A program made the translations under genes and the position numbers. A stretch of DNA of 64,000 nt from Paraburkholderia ultramafica (GTDB lineage Bacteria > Pseudomonadota > Gammaproteobacteria > Burkholderiales > Burkholderiaceae), in contig NZ_CADIKK010000008.1 in assembly GCF_902859915.1 (NCBI RefSeq), positions 62,001 to 126,000 on the forward strand, read 5' to 3'. Positions 1-8,144 of this stretch are shown one piece after another (position 1 is the first letter of the stretch; each line of letters opens with the position of its first letter). The notes under the pieces were generated by a model that was not told the origin of the DNA, did not search any database, and saw only the letters and a program-made list of their open reading frames with translations.

Positions 1-1
1 C

Positions 2-1324
2 GGCTACGCCGAGATGACGCCGATTCAGGCCGCGAGCCTGCCGATCGCACTCGCCGGCCACGACCTGATCGCCCAGGCGAAAACCGGCAGCGGCAAGACC
101 GCGGCGTTTTCGCTGGCGCTGCTGGCGCGTCTCGACGCGCGCAACTTCGCCGTGCAGGCGATGGTGCTGTGCCCGACGCGCGAACTCGCCGACCAGGTCA
201 CGCAGGAAATCCGCCGCCTCGCGCGCGCGGAAGAAAACATCAAGGTGCTGACGCTGTGCGGCGGCACGCCGATGCGTCCGCAAACGGCGAGCCTCGAACA
301 CGGTGCGCACATCGTGGTCGGCACGCCGGGCCGCATCATGGATCACCTCGAGCGCGGCAGCTTGCCATTGCAGTCGCTCAACACGCTGGTGCTCGACGAA
401 GCCGACCGCATGCTCGACATGGGTTTCTTCGACGACATCGCGACCGTCGTGCAGCAATGCCCGAAAGAACGGCAAACGCTGCTGTTCTCGGCGACGTACC
501 CCGAGGGCATCGTCAAGCTGAGCCAGCAGTTCCTGCGCAATCCGAAGGAAGTGAAACTCGCCGAGCGGCACGACAACACCAAGATTCGTCAGCGTTTCTA
601 TGAAGTGACCGAAGATGGCCGGCTGCATGCCGTGGGTCTGCTGCTGAACCACTATCGTCCGGTCAGCACGCTGGCGTTCTGCAACACCAGGCAGCAATGC
701 CGCGATCTGCTCGACGTGCTGCGCGCGCAAGGTTTTCATGCGCTCGCGCTGCATGGCGAACTCGATCAGCGTGAGCGCGATCAGGTGCTGATCCAGTTCG
801 CCAACCGCAGTTGCTCGGTGCTGGTCGCCACAGATGTCGCCGCGCGCGGCCTCGACATCGCGCAACTCGAGGCGGTGATCAACGTCGACGTGACGCCGGA
901 CCCGGAAGTACACGTGCACCGTATCGGCCGCACGGGCCGCGCCGATCAGGAAGGCTGGGCGCTGAGTCTCGCGAGCATGAACGAGATGGGCCGCGTCGGC
1001 AGTCTCGAACAGGCGCAGAAGCGCGAAGTCGAATGGCACAAGCTGTCCGAACTCACGGCGGCGAGCAATGAACGACTGTTGCCGCCGATGGAGACGCTGC
1101 AGATTCTCGGCGGCCGCAAGGAAAAGATCCGTCCCGGCGACGTGGTCGGCGCGCTGACCGGCGAGGCGGGTTTCGCCGGCTCGCAGATCGGCAAGATCAA
1201 CGTGACCGAAATGTCGACCTATGTGGCGGTGGAGCGCAGCGTCGCGCGTGACGCGCTGCGCAAGCTCAGCGCCGGCAAGGTGAAGGGCAAGAAGGTCAAA
1301 GTCCGTTTGATGGACGAAGCCTGA
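2..1324 (+). CDS. dbpA: DbpA-type DEAD-box ATP-dependent RNA helicase (5' truncated by window edge)
   Basis: RNA helicase expected to remodel 23S rRNA during 50S assembly in the cytoplasm. The frame is open to the window edge (G-Y-A-E precede the first visible Met at 14), so the true start lies outside. Counting from that Met, motif I AKTGSGKT is at about 22-29, PTREL at 54-58, TPGR at 104-107, DEAD at 128-131, then SAT, ATDVAARGLD and HRIGRTGR. A C-terminal domain of about 75 residues after the helicase core fits the DbpA RNA-binding domain that recognises 23S hairpin 92, which separates it from RhlE-like helicases. A hairpin terminator follows directly. The family is sure; the DbpA assignment rests on the C-terminal domain. 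Confidence 0.93.
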   Translation, partial: GYAEMTPIQAASLPIALAGHDLIAQAKTGSGKTAAFSLALLARLDARNFAVQAMVLCPTRELADQVTQEIRRLARAEENIKVLTLCGGTPMRPQTASLEHGAHIVVGTPGRIMDHLERGSLPLQSLNTLVLDEADRMLDMGFFDDIATVVQQCPKERQTLLFSATYPEGIVKLSQQFLRNPKEVKLAERHDNTKIRQRFYEVTEDGRLHAVGLLLNHYRPVSTLAFCNTRQQCRDLLDVLRAQGFHALALHGELDQRERDQVLIQFANRSCSVLVATDVAARGLDIAQLEAVINVDVTPDPEVHVHRIGRTGRADQEGWALSLASMNEMGRVGSLEQAQKREVEWHKLSELTAASNERLLPPMETLQILGGRKEKIRPGDVVGALTGEAGFAGSQIGKINVTEMSTYVAVERSVARDALRKLSAGKVKGKKVKVRLMDEA

Positions 1325-1333
1325 TAGTTGGAG

Positions 1334-1365
1334 AAGGACGGCTGCGCTCGCGGCCGTCCTTCCGC
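1334..1365 (+). terminator. Rho-independent-type terminator after dbpA
   Basis: A 9-bp stem, AAGGACGGC paired with GCCGTCCTT (1334-1342 with 1353-1361) around a 10-nt loop, starts ten bases after the dbpA stop. The T-run is short, so termination may be only partial. Confidence 0.6.
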
Positions 1366-1622
1366 GCATCACATTACGACATACCTCTGCTGTTTTCCTG
1401 GTTCTTCGTGCGGCCCGGTTTCTTCCCTGAAAGCCCTGTTCCGACTGGCCTCACCCACGGCGGCGCGTCTTGGCGCGAGCCATGACGTAAACGCATGCCG
1501 CGCATGACAAAGTTTCGATTGTGACGGTTCTTTGGCTGATGCCTAATCACCAGACCGGAAGGACCGCCGCGCCGTCGGCCGTTCGTGAATCCGCTGCCGG
1601 ATGGAGAAAGGGAGAAAGCCTT

Positions 1623-2777
1623 ATGCAGAGCGCCATGCAAGCCCGCTCGAAACTGCCTGACGTAGGCACGACGATTTTTACCGTGATCGGTCAACTGGCT
1701 GCGCAACACGATGCGCTGAACCTGTCGCAAGGCGCGCCGAATTTCGCGCCGGACGCGAAACTGGTCGACGGTGTCGCTCAAGCGATGCGCGCCGGCCACA
1801 ACCAGTACGCGCCGATGGCCGGCATCGCCGCGTTGCGCGAAGCGCTCGCCGACAAGGTCGAAACGCTGTATGGCGTGCGCTATGACCCGGCCAGCGAAGT
1901 GACCGTGATCGCCAGCGCGAGCGAAGGGCTGTATTCGACGATCAGCGCTTTGGTGCACCCCGGCGATGAAGTGATCTACTTCGAGCCTTCGTTCGACAGC
2001 TACGGTCCGATCGTCCGGCTGCAAGGCGCAACGCCGGTGGCGATCAAATTGTCGTTGAGCGATTTCCGCGTGGACTGGGACGAGGTCGCCGCCGCGATCA
2101 CGCCGAAGACCCGCATGATCATCATCAATACCCCGCACAACCCGACCGCGACCGTGTTCAGCGAGGCTGACATCGCGCGGTTAAAGGCCATCACGCGCAA
2201 CACCGACATCGTGATTCTCTCCGACGAGGTCTACGAACATGTGGTGTTCGACGGCGCGAAACATCAGAGCATGGCGTGCCACTCTGAACTCGCGGAGCGC
2301 AGCGTGATCGTGTCGTCGTTCGGCAAGTCGTATCACGTGACCGGCTGGCGCGTCGGCTATTGCCTCGCGCCTGCTGCGCTGATGGACGAGGTTCGCAAGG
2401 TCCATCAGTTCATGGTGTTTTCCGCCGATACCCCGATGCAGTACGCGTTCGCCGACGCATTGGCCAATCGCGAAAGCTATCTCGGCCTGTCCGCTTTCTA
2501 TCAGAAGAAGCGCGATCTGCTCGCCCGTGCACTGCGTGAATCGCGCTTCGACTTGTTGCCGAGCGAAGGCAGCTTCTTTATGCTCGCGCGTTTTCGCGGC
2601 TTCTCCGACGAAAGCGACAGCGATTTCGTGCTGCGCCTGATTCGCGATGCGCGCGTCGCGACGATTCCGTTGTCGGCGTTTTATACCGACGGCACGGATT
2701 CCGGCTTGATCCGCCTGAGCTTCTCGAAGGACGACGCGACGCTGCTCGAAGGCGCGCGGCGTTTGTGCGAGATCTGA
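1623..2777 (+). CDS. PLP-dependent aminotransferase, methionine aminotransferase (YbdL)-like
   Basis: Fold-type I class I/II aminotransferase of 384 residues. The start at 1623 is preferred over an in-frame upstream start because a purine-rich GGGAGAAAG site precedes it and the family's N-terminal pattern (KLPDVGTTIF) begins right after. NPTA near 173-176 and SSFGKSYHVTGWRVGY contain the PLP-binding residues; Lys235 should form the Schiff base. It resembles YbdL-type enzymes that transaminate methionine and other hydrophobic or aromatic amino acids with 2-oxo acids. Substrate cannot be read from sequence. It is followed on the same strand by an amino-acid-binding protein, but 120 bp separate them, so a shared operon is uncertain. 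Confidence 0.88.
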   Translation: MQSAMQARSKLPDVGTTIFTVIGQLAAQHDALNLSQGAPNFAPDAKLVDGVAQAMRAGHNQYAPMAGIAALREALADKVETLYGVRYDPASEVTVIASASEGLYSTISALVHPGDEVIYFEPSFDSYGPIVRLQGATPVAIKLSLSDFRVDWDEVAAAITPKTRMIIINTPHNPTATVFSEADIARLKAITRNTDIVILSDEVYEHVVFDGAKHQSMACHSELAERSVIVSSFGKSYHVTGWRVGYCLAPAALMDEVRKVHQFMVFSADTPMQYAFADALANRESYLGLSAFYQKKRDLLARALRESRFDLLPSEGSFFMLARFRGFSDESDSDFVLRLIRDARVATIPLSAFYTDGTDSGLIRLSFSKDDATLLEGARRLCEI

Positions 2778-2898
2778 TCGGGCATGCGCACGCGGCCCAC
2801 CATGGCTATGTTTTGAACGCAGTATGATCGTCGCGCGGTCTCGCATCAGCGTGTTGCAGCGCGGGCGTTACGACAAAATCGAAGGGAAGGGATCTGTT

Positions 2899-3693
2899 AT
2901 GAAGTTGCTCAAGCCTCTATTGGCGTTGGCCTGTGCATTCGCGTCGCTCGCGGCTGCGTCTGCGGCGAATGCCGCCGATACCGCGACGCTGCGTTTCGGC
3001 GTCGAAGCGCAGTATCCGCCGTTCGAATCGAAAGGCCCGAATGGTGAGCTGCAAGGTCTCGACATCGACGTCGGCAATGCCGTTTGCGTTGCCGCGCACA
3101 TGACGTGCAAATGGGTCGAGACCTCGTTTGACGGACTGATTCCCGCGCTGCAGGGCCGCAAGTTCGATGCGATCAATTCGGCGATGAACGCGACCGAACA
3201 ACGTCGTCAGGCGATCGATTTCACCACGGTCGTGTATCGGGTGCCGACGCAATTAATCGCGCGGCGGGACAGCGGTCTGCTGCCGACGCCCGCTTCGTTG
3301 AAGGGCAAGCGTGTGGGCGTGTTGCAGGCGTCGATTCAGGAAACCTTCGCGAAGACGCATTGGGAACCGGCAGGTGTGACCGTCGTGCCGTATCAGGATC
3401 AGAACCAGGTTTATACGGATCTGGTGGCGGGGCGTCTCGACGCGACGCTCGTGCTGGCGCCCGCGGGACAAACGGGCTTTCTGTCGAAGCCCAACGGCAA
3501 GGACTACGCGTTCGTCGGCCAGCCGGTGCGTGACGACAAGATTCTCGGCAGCGGCATCGCGTACGGGATTCGCAAGGGCGATACGGCGCTGCGCGATCAG
3601 TTGAATGCGGCGATCGCGAAGGTGAAGGCCGACGGGACGGTGAAGACGCTGGCCGCGAAGTATCTCGGCAATATCGATGCGACTGCGAAGTAA
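2899..3693 (+). CDS. Periplasmic amino-acid-binding protein of an ABC transporter (family 3)
   Basis: Solute-binding protein of 264 residues in the Lys/Arg/ornithine/His-binding (ArgT/HisJ) type. The start at 2899 follows a GAAGGGAAGGG site; an upstream in-frame Met gives an extension that is not signal-like. Residues 1-25 form a Sec signal peptide ending AANA-AD. The mature part begins TLRFGVEAQYPPFE, followed by GLDIDVGNAV and SFDGLIPALQGRKFDAI, the pattern typical of polar amino-acid binding proteins. No permease or ATPase gene is adjacent, so it is an orphan receptor here. Two pairs of Cys near 64 and 71 may form a disulfide, as in HisJ. Exact ligand unknown. Confidence 0.9.
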   Translation: MKLLKPLLALACAFASLAAASAANAADTATLRFGVEAQYPPFESKGPNGELQGLDIDVGNAVCVAAHMTCKWVETSFDGLIPALQGRKFDAINSAMNATEQRRQAIDFTTVVYRVPTQLIARRDSGLLPTPASLKGKRVGVLQASIQETFAKTHWEPAGVTVVPYQDQNQVYTDLVAGRLDATLVLAPAGQTGFLSKPNGKDYAFVGQPVRDDKILGSGIAYGIRKGDTALRDQLNAAIAKVKADGTVKTLAAKYLGNIDATAK

Positions 3694-3832
3694 GTCATCC
3701 CGTTGCACATCCGGGTGCGCCGCGCTGCTGAAGTCCTCCGCAAGTCGGCTTGTTGACGGTGCGTTTGGCGGCTACGATACGTAGGCTTCGCTGTGGCGGG
3801 CGAGGTCGACGCAAGAACCGGAGAGCGCGCAG

Positions 3833-4678
3833 ATGAGCGAGATGACCGACGCGGCAATACATGCGAAGTGCGCTTCTGCGCCGAAGTTCTGGCGCAGCGA
3901 CGCGTTGCCGTTCATCGAGGCGCGCTCGATCGACGACGGCCGTGAGGTCTGCTACGCCAAACACTCGCACGAAACGTTCTCGATCGGCGCCGTTACCGGT
4001 GGTCGCAGCGTGTATGTGAATCGCCGCGCGAGTGAGTGGATCGGCGCAGGCGCGGTCGTGATGACGAATCCAGACGATGTGCATGCGTGCAATCCGATCG
4101 CCGATGAACGCTGGTCGTATCGCATGCTGCATGTCGACGTTGCCTGGCTCACGGGGCTGCAACACGAACTGGGCTTCGGCGAGAACCACGCGTTTCGCGC
4201 GTTCGCGCAGACCATGACGCTGGACCCGGCGTTGTTCGACGGATTGAACCGGCTGTGCGCGATTCTGGTCGACGACCACACAGAAACGCTGCGCAAGGAA
4301 AGCGCGGCGATCACGTTCTTCTCCGAAGTACAACGGAAGCTGAATCCGGCGTCCTTGCCGGATCACGGCGCGAGCCGTCAACTGACGCGGGCGGCGGAGT
4401 TCATCGCTGAAAACTGCACGCGTTCGCTGAAACTCGAAGACGTTTGCAAGGCGGCGGAGCTGTCGGCGTCGTATCTGATCCGCGCTTTCAAGCAGCGCTA
4501 CGGGATGACCCCGCACGCTTACCTGATCAACCGACGCATTCAGTACAGTCGCGCGCAACTCAGACGCGGCCGTCTGATCGCGGACGTCGCGCTCGACGCC
4601 GGTTTCGCCGACCAGGCGCATTTGCAGCGGACCTTCAAGCGGCTGGTCGCGGCGACGCCGGGGCAGTATCGCAGTTGA
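3833..4678 (+). CDS. AraC-family transcriptional regulator
   Basis: Regulator of 281 residues with a GGAGAG ribosome-binding site ahead of the ATG. The N-terminal half is a cupin-like AraC ligand-binding domain (KHSHETFSIGAV near 44-55, then the DPDDVH-like stretch NPDDVHACNP). The C-terminal 100 residues hold two helix-turn-helix motifs, ending in the AraC signature region with GFADQAHLQRTFKR. It is convergent with a fragment of a hydrophobic membrane protein (4730-4789). That arrangement matches the common betaproteobacterial pairing of this AraC type with a LysE-type exporter, so the probable target gene has been destroyed by the neighbouring island. Confidence 0.93.
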   Translation: MSEMTDAAIHAKCASAPKFWRSDALPFIEARSIDDGREVCYAKHSHETFSIGAVTGGRSVYVNRRASEWIGAGAVVMTNPDDVHACNPIADERWSYRMLHVDVAWLTGLQHELGFGENHAFRAFAQTMTLDPALFDGLNRLCAILVDDHTETLRKESAAITFFSEVQRKLNPASLPDHGASRQLTRAAEFIAENCTRSLKLEDVCKAAELSASYLIRAFKQRYGMTPHAYLINRRIQYSRAQLRRGRLIADVALDAGFADQAHLQRTFKRLVAATPGQYRS

Positions 4679-4729
4679 CCTGGCGGCTGCGCTGATCAGA
4701 GCCGTCCGCGTGCCGCATCAAGTCACTCG

Positions 4730-4789
4730 TCACTCCATCAGCAGATACAGCGCGCTGGCCGCGAGCAGCGCCGCCGCGATGGGGTGGGA
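4730..4789 (-). pseudogene. C-terminal remnant of a hydrophobic membrane protein (LysE-type exporter?)
   Basis: Read on the minus strand, this codes for a hydrophobic helix ending ALLAASALYLLME and a TGA stop, facing the end of the AraC gene. It looks like the last transmembrane helix of a LysE- or EamA-type transporter. Upstream of it the frame loses membrane-protein character, and a DNA methyltransferase gene follows, so I take it as the truncated tail left at the edge of the accessory region. The helix is visible; the family is inference. Confidence 0.4.
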
Positions 4790-4881
4790 TGTATTGAAGG
4801 AAATTGCTGCGGGTGTTTGCGTGATCTTCGAGACGCGGCAAGCGTTGCTTCTGAAGAATCCCTTCCCGTGTCAAAAGCGAA

Positions 4882-5808
4882 CTAATTCTGCAATTCAAGC
4901 TGGAGTGCGGATTGCTCGACTGATTCAGCTCTGCGATCGCGCTTTGAGCGATTCTTGGTTTTGCGTACCTTTTCTTTCTTGAGGTCGGCTTCTTCGAAAT
5001 GGCTATCAATGCCAAGGCGACGCAAGCCGATCTTTACGTACGTCTCGTTAATGTCGATGCCGATCGCCTGTCTTCCAAGCTTTTTAGCGACTGCACAGGT
5101 AGAAAACGAACCTGAGAACGGGTCGAGAACGACGTCGCCTGCGTTGGAAGATGCTCTAATCACTCGATCTAGCAACGCCTCCGGCTTTTGTGACGGATGA
5201 TTCTCGTATTCATCCATTTTGAACCGCACCCGTGCAAAGTCCCATACGTTGCCTGGCACCTTCTTCGTGTTGTACGGCTGGGGAGGATTTTTGCGGTAGT
5301 CGATGAGCCCGCGCTTCGCTCCCGTTTTTGCTTCCACCAGGACGTCGTCTGCGTTGAAGGTATAACACTTCTTGTCGAGCACCATGTGCAAGATCGGCTC
5401 GTACAGTGATCCGAAGAACCGCTTGGCCTGCACGCCCGAGCTGTCGTACCCCCAAACGATGCGCGACAGAATCGAAAAGTGCTGGCGGCAAAATAGATCG
5501 AAGCGAGGCATGTTCTGCGTCGAGTTCATGACGTAAAACGAGCCAGTTGGTTTCAGAACGCGCTTACATTCAACCAGCCATTTCCAGCACCATTCGAAAT
5601 ACTCCTCTTCTTCGCGCAGGTCGCTCACGCCGTCGAAGTCTTTGCCGATGTTGTAAGGCGGATCGGCGAAAATCAGGTCCACGGTCGCTGTTTTAATCTG
5701 CGCCAGCCCGTCGAGAACGTCGGCGTGAATCAAGGAATGGACATCGGCACGGAAAAGCTTCTTCGCGGATTCGAGGCTCTGTGCGTCGTAGAAGATGTCG
5801 CCGGTCAT
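4882..5808 (-). CDS. Adenine-specific DNA methyltransferase, YhdJ-like
   Basis: Modification methyltransferase of 308 residues. The start MTGDIFYDAQ is taken at 5808 because the 42 residues before it in frame do not look like this family. DPPY at 49-52 (motif IV) precedes the SAM-binding motif I (DPFSGS, near 245), the beta-class order. HPSQKPEALL between them is motif X-like. The overall pattern resembles YhdJ, an orphan adenine methylase of about 294 residues that recognises ATGCAT; specificity here is unknown. No restriction gene is adjacent, so it appears solitary. The C-terminus is lysine/arginine rich. It is the first complete gene inside the island, next to the truncated exporter. Confidence 0.85.
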   Translation of the reverse strand: MTGDIFYDAQSLESAKKLFRADVHSLIHADVLDGLAQIKTATVDLIFADPPYNIGKDFDGVSDLREEEEYFEWCWKWLVECKRVLKPTGSFYVMNSTQNMPRFDLFCRQHFSILSRIVWGYDSSGVQAKRFFGSLYEPILHMVLDKKCYTFNADDVLVEAKTGAKRGLIDYRKNPPQPYNTKKVPGNVWDFARVRFKMDEYENHPSQKPEALLDRVIRASSNAGDVVLDPFSGSFSTCAVAKKLGRQAIGIDINETYVKIGLRRLGIDSHFEEADLKKEKVRKTKNRSKRDRRAESVEQSALQLELQN

Positions 5809-6045
5809 AGTGAACTTCAGGAGTTGAACGGTCGTGCTCGCGCAGGGACAGCCTGACTTGCTGGCGATTTTACCGTGAAGGCGGCTGCGGGTAGCGGCGA
5901 TCGGTATCGTCGATGCGCTGCCCTTGACCTCCATGTCGGCGGGGCGATCGCGGTCGATTCTGTGTCCAGCTTTAGAACCTGAACGGCACTGACGCCTGAA
6001 GATGCCCTAACCGAACCGGCGCCATCGTTACATCGAAAAGGATGC

Positions 6046-6290
6046 TTACAGGTTCAGATTCATGCCATTCTCGACGGTCTTGAATCGAAGAATTGCGCGC
6101 TCGCCGGTGGGGCATCGATACTCATCGTTCCTGGCAACGTAGATGAAGTCGCGTTTGGTAAAGAGCCCTTTCTTCCTTGACGCCGAGGTGAGTGGTTTCG
6201 GGACATACGTGGTGATCCCGGCCAGTTCACAGGCACGGATGTCCAGACCACTGAAGTAGCCGCGGTCAGCCAGCACCTTCAGCTTTCGCT
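6046..6290 (-). pseudogene. IS1182-family transposase fragment
   Basis: The minus frame reads LKVLADRGYFSGLDIRAC, then AGITTYVPKPLTS and YRCPTGE, the recognisable central part of IS1182-type DDE transposases (YVPKPLTS and the cysteine-containing YRCP segment). It lacks both ends and stops at 6046. It abuts a second transposase fragment on the opposite strand at about 6290, so this is a scar and not a working element. Confidence 0.75.
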
Positions 6291-6480
6291 TGAAGGCTGC
6301 GGCCCGCAACGGCCTGAAGCTGCGGCAGAACTACAACCGCGAGGCGCCGCGTCTCGCGCTGCAGATTGGCCGCTACGCTCACGCGAAGCAGTACAGGCGC
6401 ATGAAGAAGGCATTGCGTACACTGCGTTCGCGCGTTGGACGGGTGATGCGCGATGTGGAGCGAGAGGTCCGGAAGCTGCG
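6290..6480 (+). pseudogene. IS5-type transposase fragment
   Basis: The plus frame reads NGLKLRQNYNREA, GRYAHAKQYRRMKKA and LRSRVGRVMRDVER. This matches the segment of IS5-group transposases between the N-terminal domain and the catalytic core (LRQSY..., RYAHAKQFKR..., LRT.LGRV.RD). It begins abruptly where the minus-strand IS1182 fragment begins and loses similarity after about 6480. It is not functional. Confidence 0.65.
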
Positions 6481-6870
6481 GCTTCTTTGCGTCTTCGTTC
6501 TCGCTGCCTTGTTCAACCGCAGCGTTGCCGCGGTCCCATCGCCGTAACGCCGGTGGTCGGCAAAGCGAATTGTTCAGGACGGACTCAATACCGCGACGGT
6601 GCGCCCGGACCTGTTGCCGATGCTGGCGCATCCCTTCAACGAATCGGACCGCCAGCGCCCGGCATTGCGCCTTGACAACAATTGACGGATTTTCAGACCT
6701 TTCTGGTTTGAATCGAGACAGCCTGCGGAGTAAAAGCCTTGAAGGGCTAAATTAGCCCCGCATCGCGGCCTTCTCCAACTTTGCGGTCCTGATGCACCGG
6801 GCCGCGCCCCTCAACACAGTCCGCATGAAGCCGTGCCTGGCGCGGAGATCATGCAAGGAGTTGTCACCGC
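6481..6870. other. Gene-poor junk stretch with short protein-like fragments
   Basis: No intact gene. A plus frame around 6570-6685 reads like part of a protein (PMLAHPFNESDRQRPALRLD) but I cannot name it. At the right end a frame ending AVPGAEIMQGVVTA and TGA at 6872-6874 overlaps the GTG start of the next gene, as if the tail of a truncated upstream gene in the same operon had been kept. Confidence 0.35.
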
Positions 6871-7818
6871 GTGATTATCAGCCCTCCGCTTCTCCCACAA
6901 TTGGACCCGGCAAAGCTCGATCCCGCACGCCCCGATCCGATGATGGATGCCGTTGACCAGTTCGAACTCACACACGGTATGTATCCGGTTGCCTTCGACC
7001 GGCGCTGGCATTGCGGGCTGCACCTGTCGCCTGATTTTCATGGTCCGGTCTATGCGATTGCGGACGGTGAGGTGGTGGCGTACCGGGTTTGCCAGCATGC
7101 CATGGATTCTGGTCGCGGCAATGCGGGTTTTGTGCCGCTCAGGCACACAGCCGAGACCGGCGAGGGGCGGACGCTGACGTTTTACTCGCTCTACATGCAT
7201 CTGCTGCCGCTGGCGGAGTACCACACGTTTGGTTACGACGGGACGCAGTTGGCCGACTTCCTGCGCATGCCTTCCGGGGACGCTCCCAAAGGTGCGGTAA
7301 CGCCTGCGGTTTCGGGGGGCAAAAATCTGAGGGTGAGGCGCAAGAGCATCCTCGGCTTTCTCGGACGCTATGAGGACCGACCGCACCTGCACTTTGAAAT
7401 CTTCATGACGCAGGGGGACTTCAATGCCTGGTTCGGGCATACGCAGCTTGGCAACACCGCGCCCGCAACTCCCGACGGGCCGGAGTGGTGGGGACACGCC
7501 TGTTTCACCATTCCGGCAGCCTGCGATTTTCACCAACTGCCGCCGGCAACCGGTAACGACAACAAGCTGCACGGAGTTGAATTTGAGCCAGGGCAGGAGG
7601 GCCGGAATGCCCTGCCGCTGCACGTCGAAACGTATTTCAGCAATGGCACGAAGTACACCAACGTCTGGAGTGAGGCGGCGGATGGTACCCACACGCTGCT
7701 ACGGGTGTGTTTTCCTCTTCGCTCGGGAAGTCTAGATTTGATGACTGTGTGGCGAAAGCCCGCGCTGACGGGTATCAGTAAGAAACATCTCCCGCAGTGC
7801 TGGGGCGTTAGCACTTAG
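6871..7818 (+). CDS. M23-type metallopeptidase-like protein, possible type VI secretion-associated peptidoglycan hydrolase
   Basis: The 315-residue product has an LytM/M23 fold signature: WHCGLHLSP near 47-55, PVYAIADGEVVAYR, then HLHFEIF near 172, which supplies the HxH zinc ligands. The usual Asp of the first zinc motif is replaced (HCGLH), as in a branch often found beside VgrG genes. The start is GTG at 6871, overlapping an upstream stop (GTGA), with AAGGAG upstream. No Sec signal peptide is visible, compatible with delivery by a type VI system, but no VgrG or other T6SS gene is nearby. After about residue 270 the sequence loses family character, so the C-terminus may be replaced by junk. 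Function inferred. Confidence 0.6.
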   Translation: MIISPPLLPQLDPAKLDPARPDPMMDAVDQFELTHGMYPVAFDRRWHCGLHLSPDFHGPVYAIADGEVVAYRVCQHAMDSGRGNAGFVPLRHTAETGEGRTLTFYSLYMHLLPLAEYHTFGYDGTQLADFLRMPSGDAPKGAVTPAVSGGKNLRVRRKSILGFLGRYEDRPHLHFEIFMTQGDFNAWFGHTQLGNTAPATPDGPEWWGHACFTIPAACDFHQLPPATGNDNKLHGVEFEPGQEGRNALPLHVETYFSNGTKYTNVWSEAADGTHTLLRVCFPLRSGSLDLMTVWRKPALTGISKKHLPQCWGVST

Positions 7819-8144
7819 CCACTGCTCCCGGTTGTCAGCGATCTACCCGCCGATGTCGAGCGGCTGAAAGTGGCCGGGTCCAGTCCGATGCTGAACCGAC
7901 GATGGGGCCCGGCCTCGATCGGCTGCATCGGGCAGAAGTCGACCCGTTGCTGCCGGTCGATCAGTCGGAGTTGCAAGGGCAGGTATCTGTGTGGAACGGT
8001 CATCCCGTACCGCCACTCGATTTCTTTTACTTTACTTATCGCCGCCTCGCAAATAGACCGACGGACGCTCTTTCTGTCTTTCTGGCTGCTCACGGTCGTT
8101 GGGCAGCAACAGTCTTAAGATGGGGATATTCGCTGCACCAAAAA
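7819..8144 (+). other. Remnant region after the M23 gene
   Basis: Two plus frames look protein-like but overlap: one reads LPVVSDLPADVERLKVAG from about 7829, the next DPLLPVDQSELQGQ and PPLDFFYFTYRR at about 7940-8040. They are probably pieces of a former neighbour of the M23 gene, broken by frameshifts. I do not recognise the family. Confidence 0.35.
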
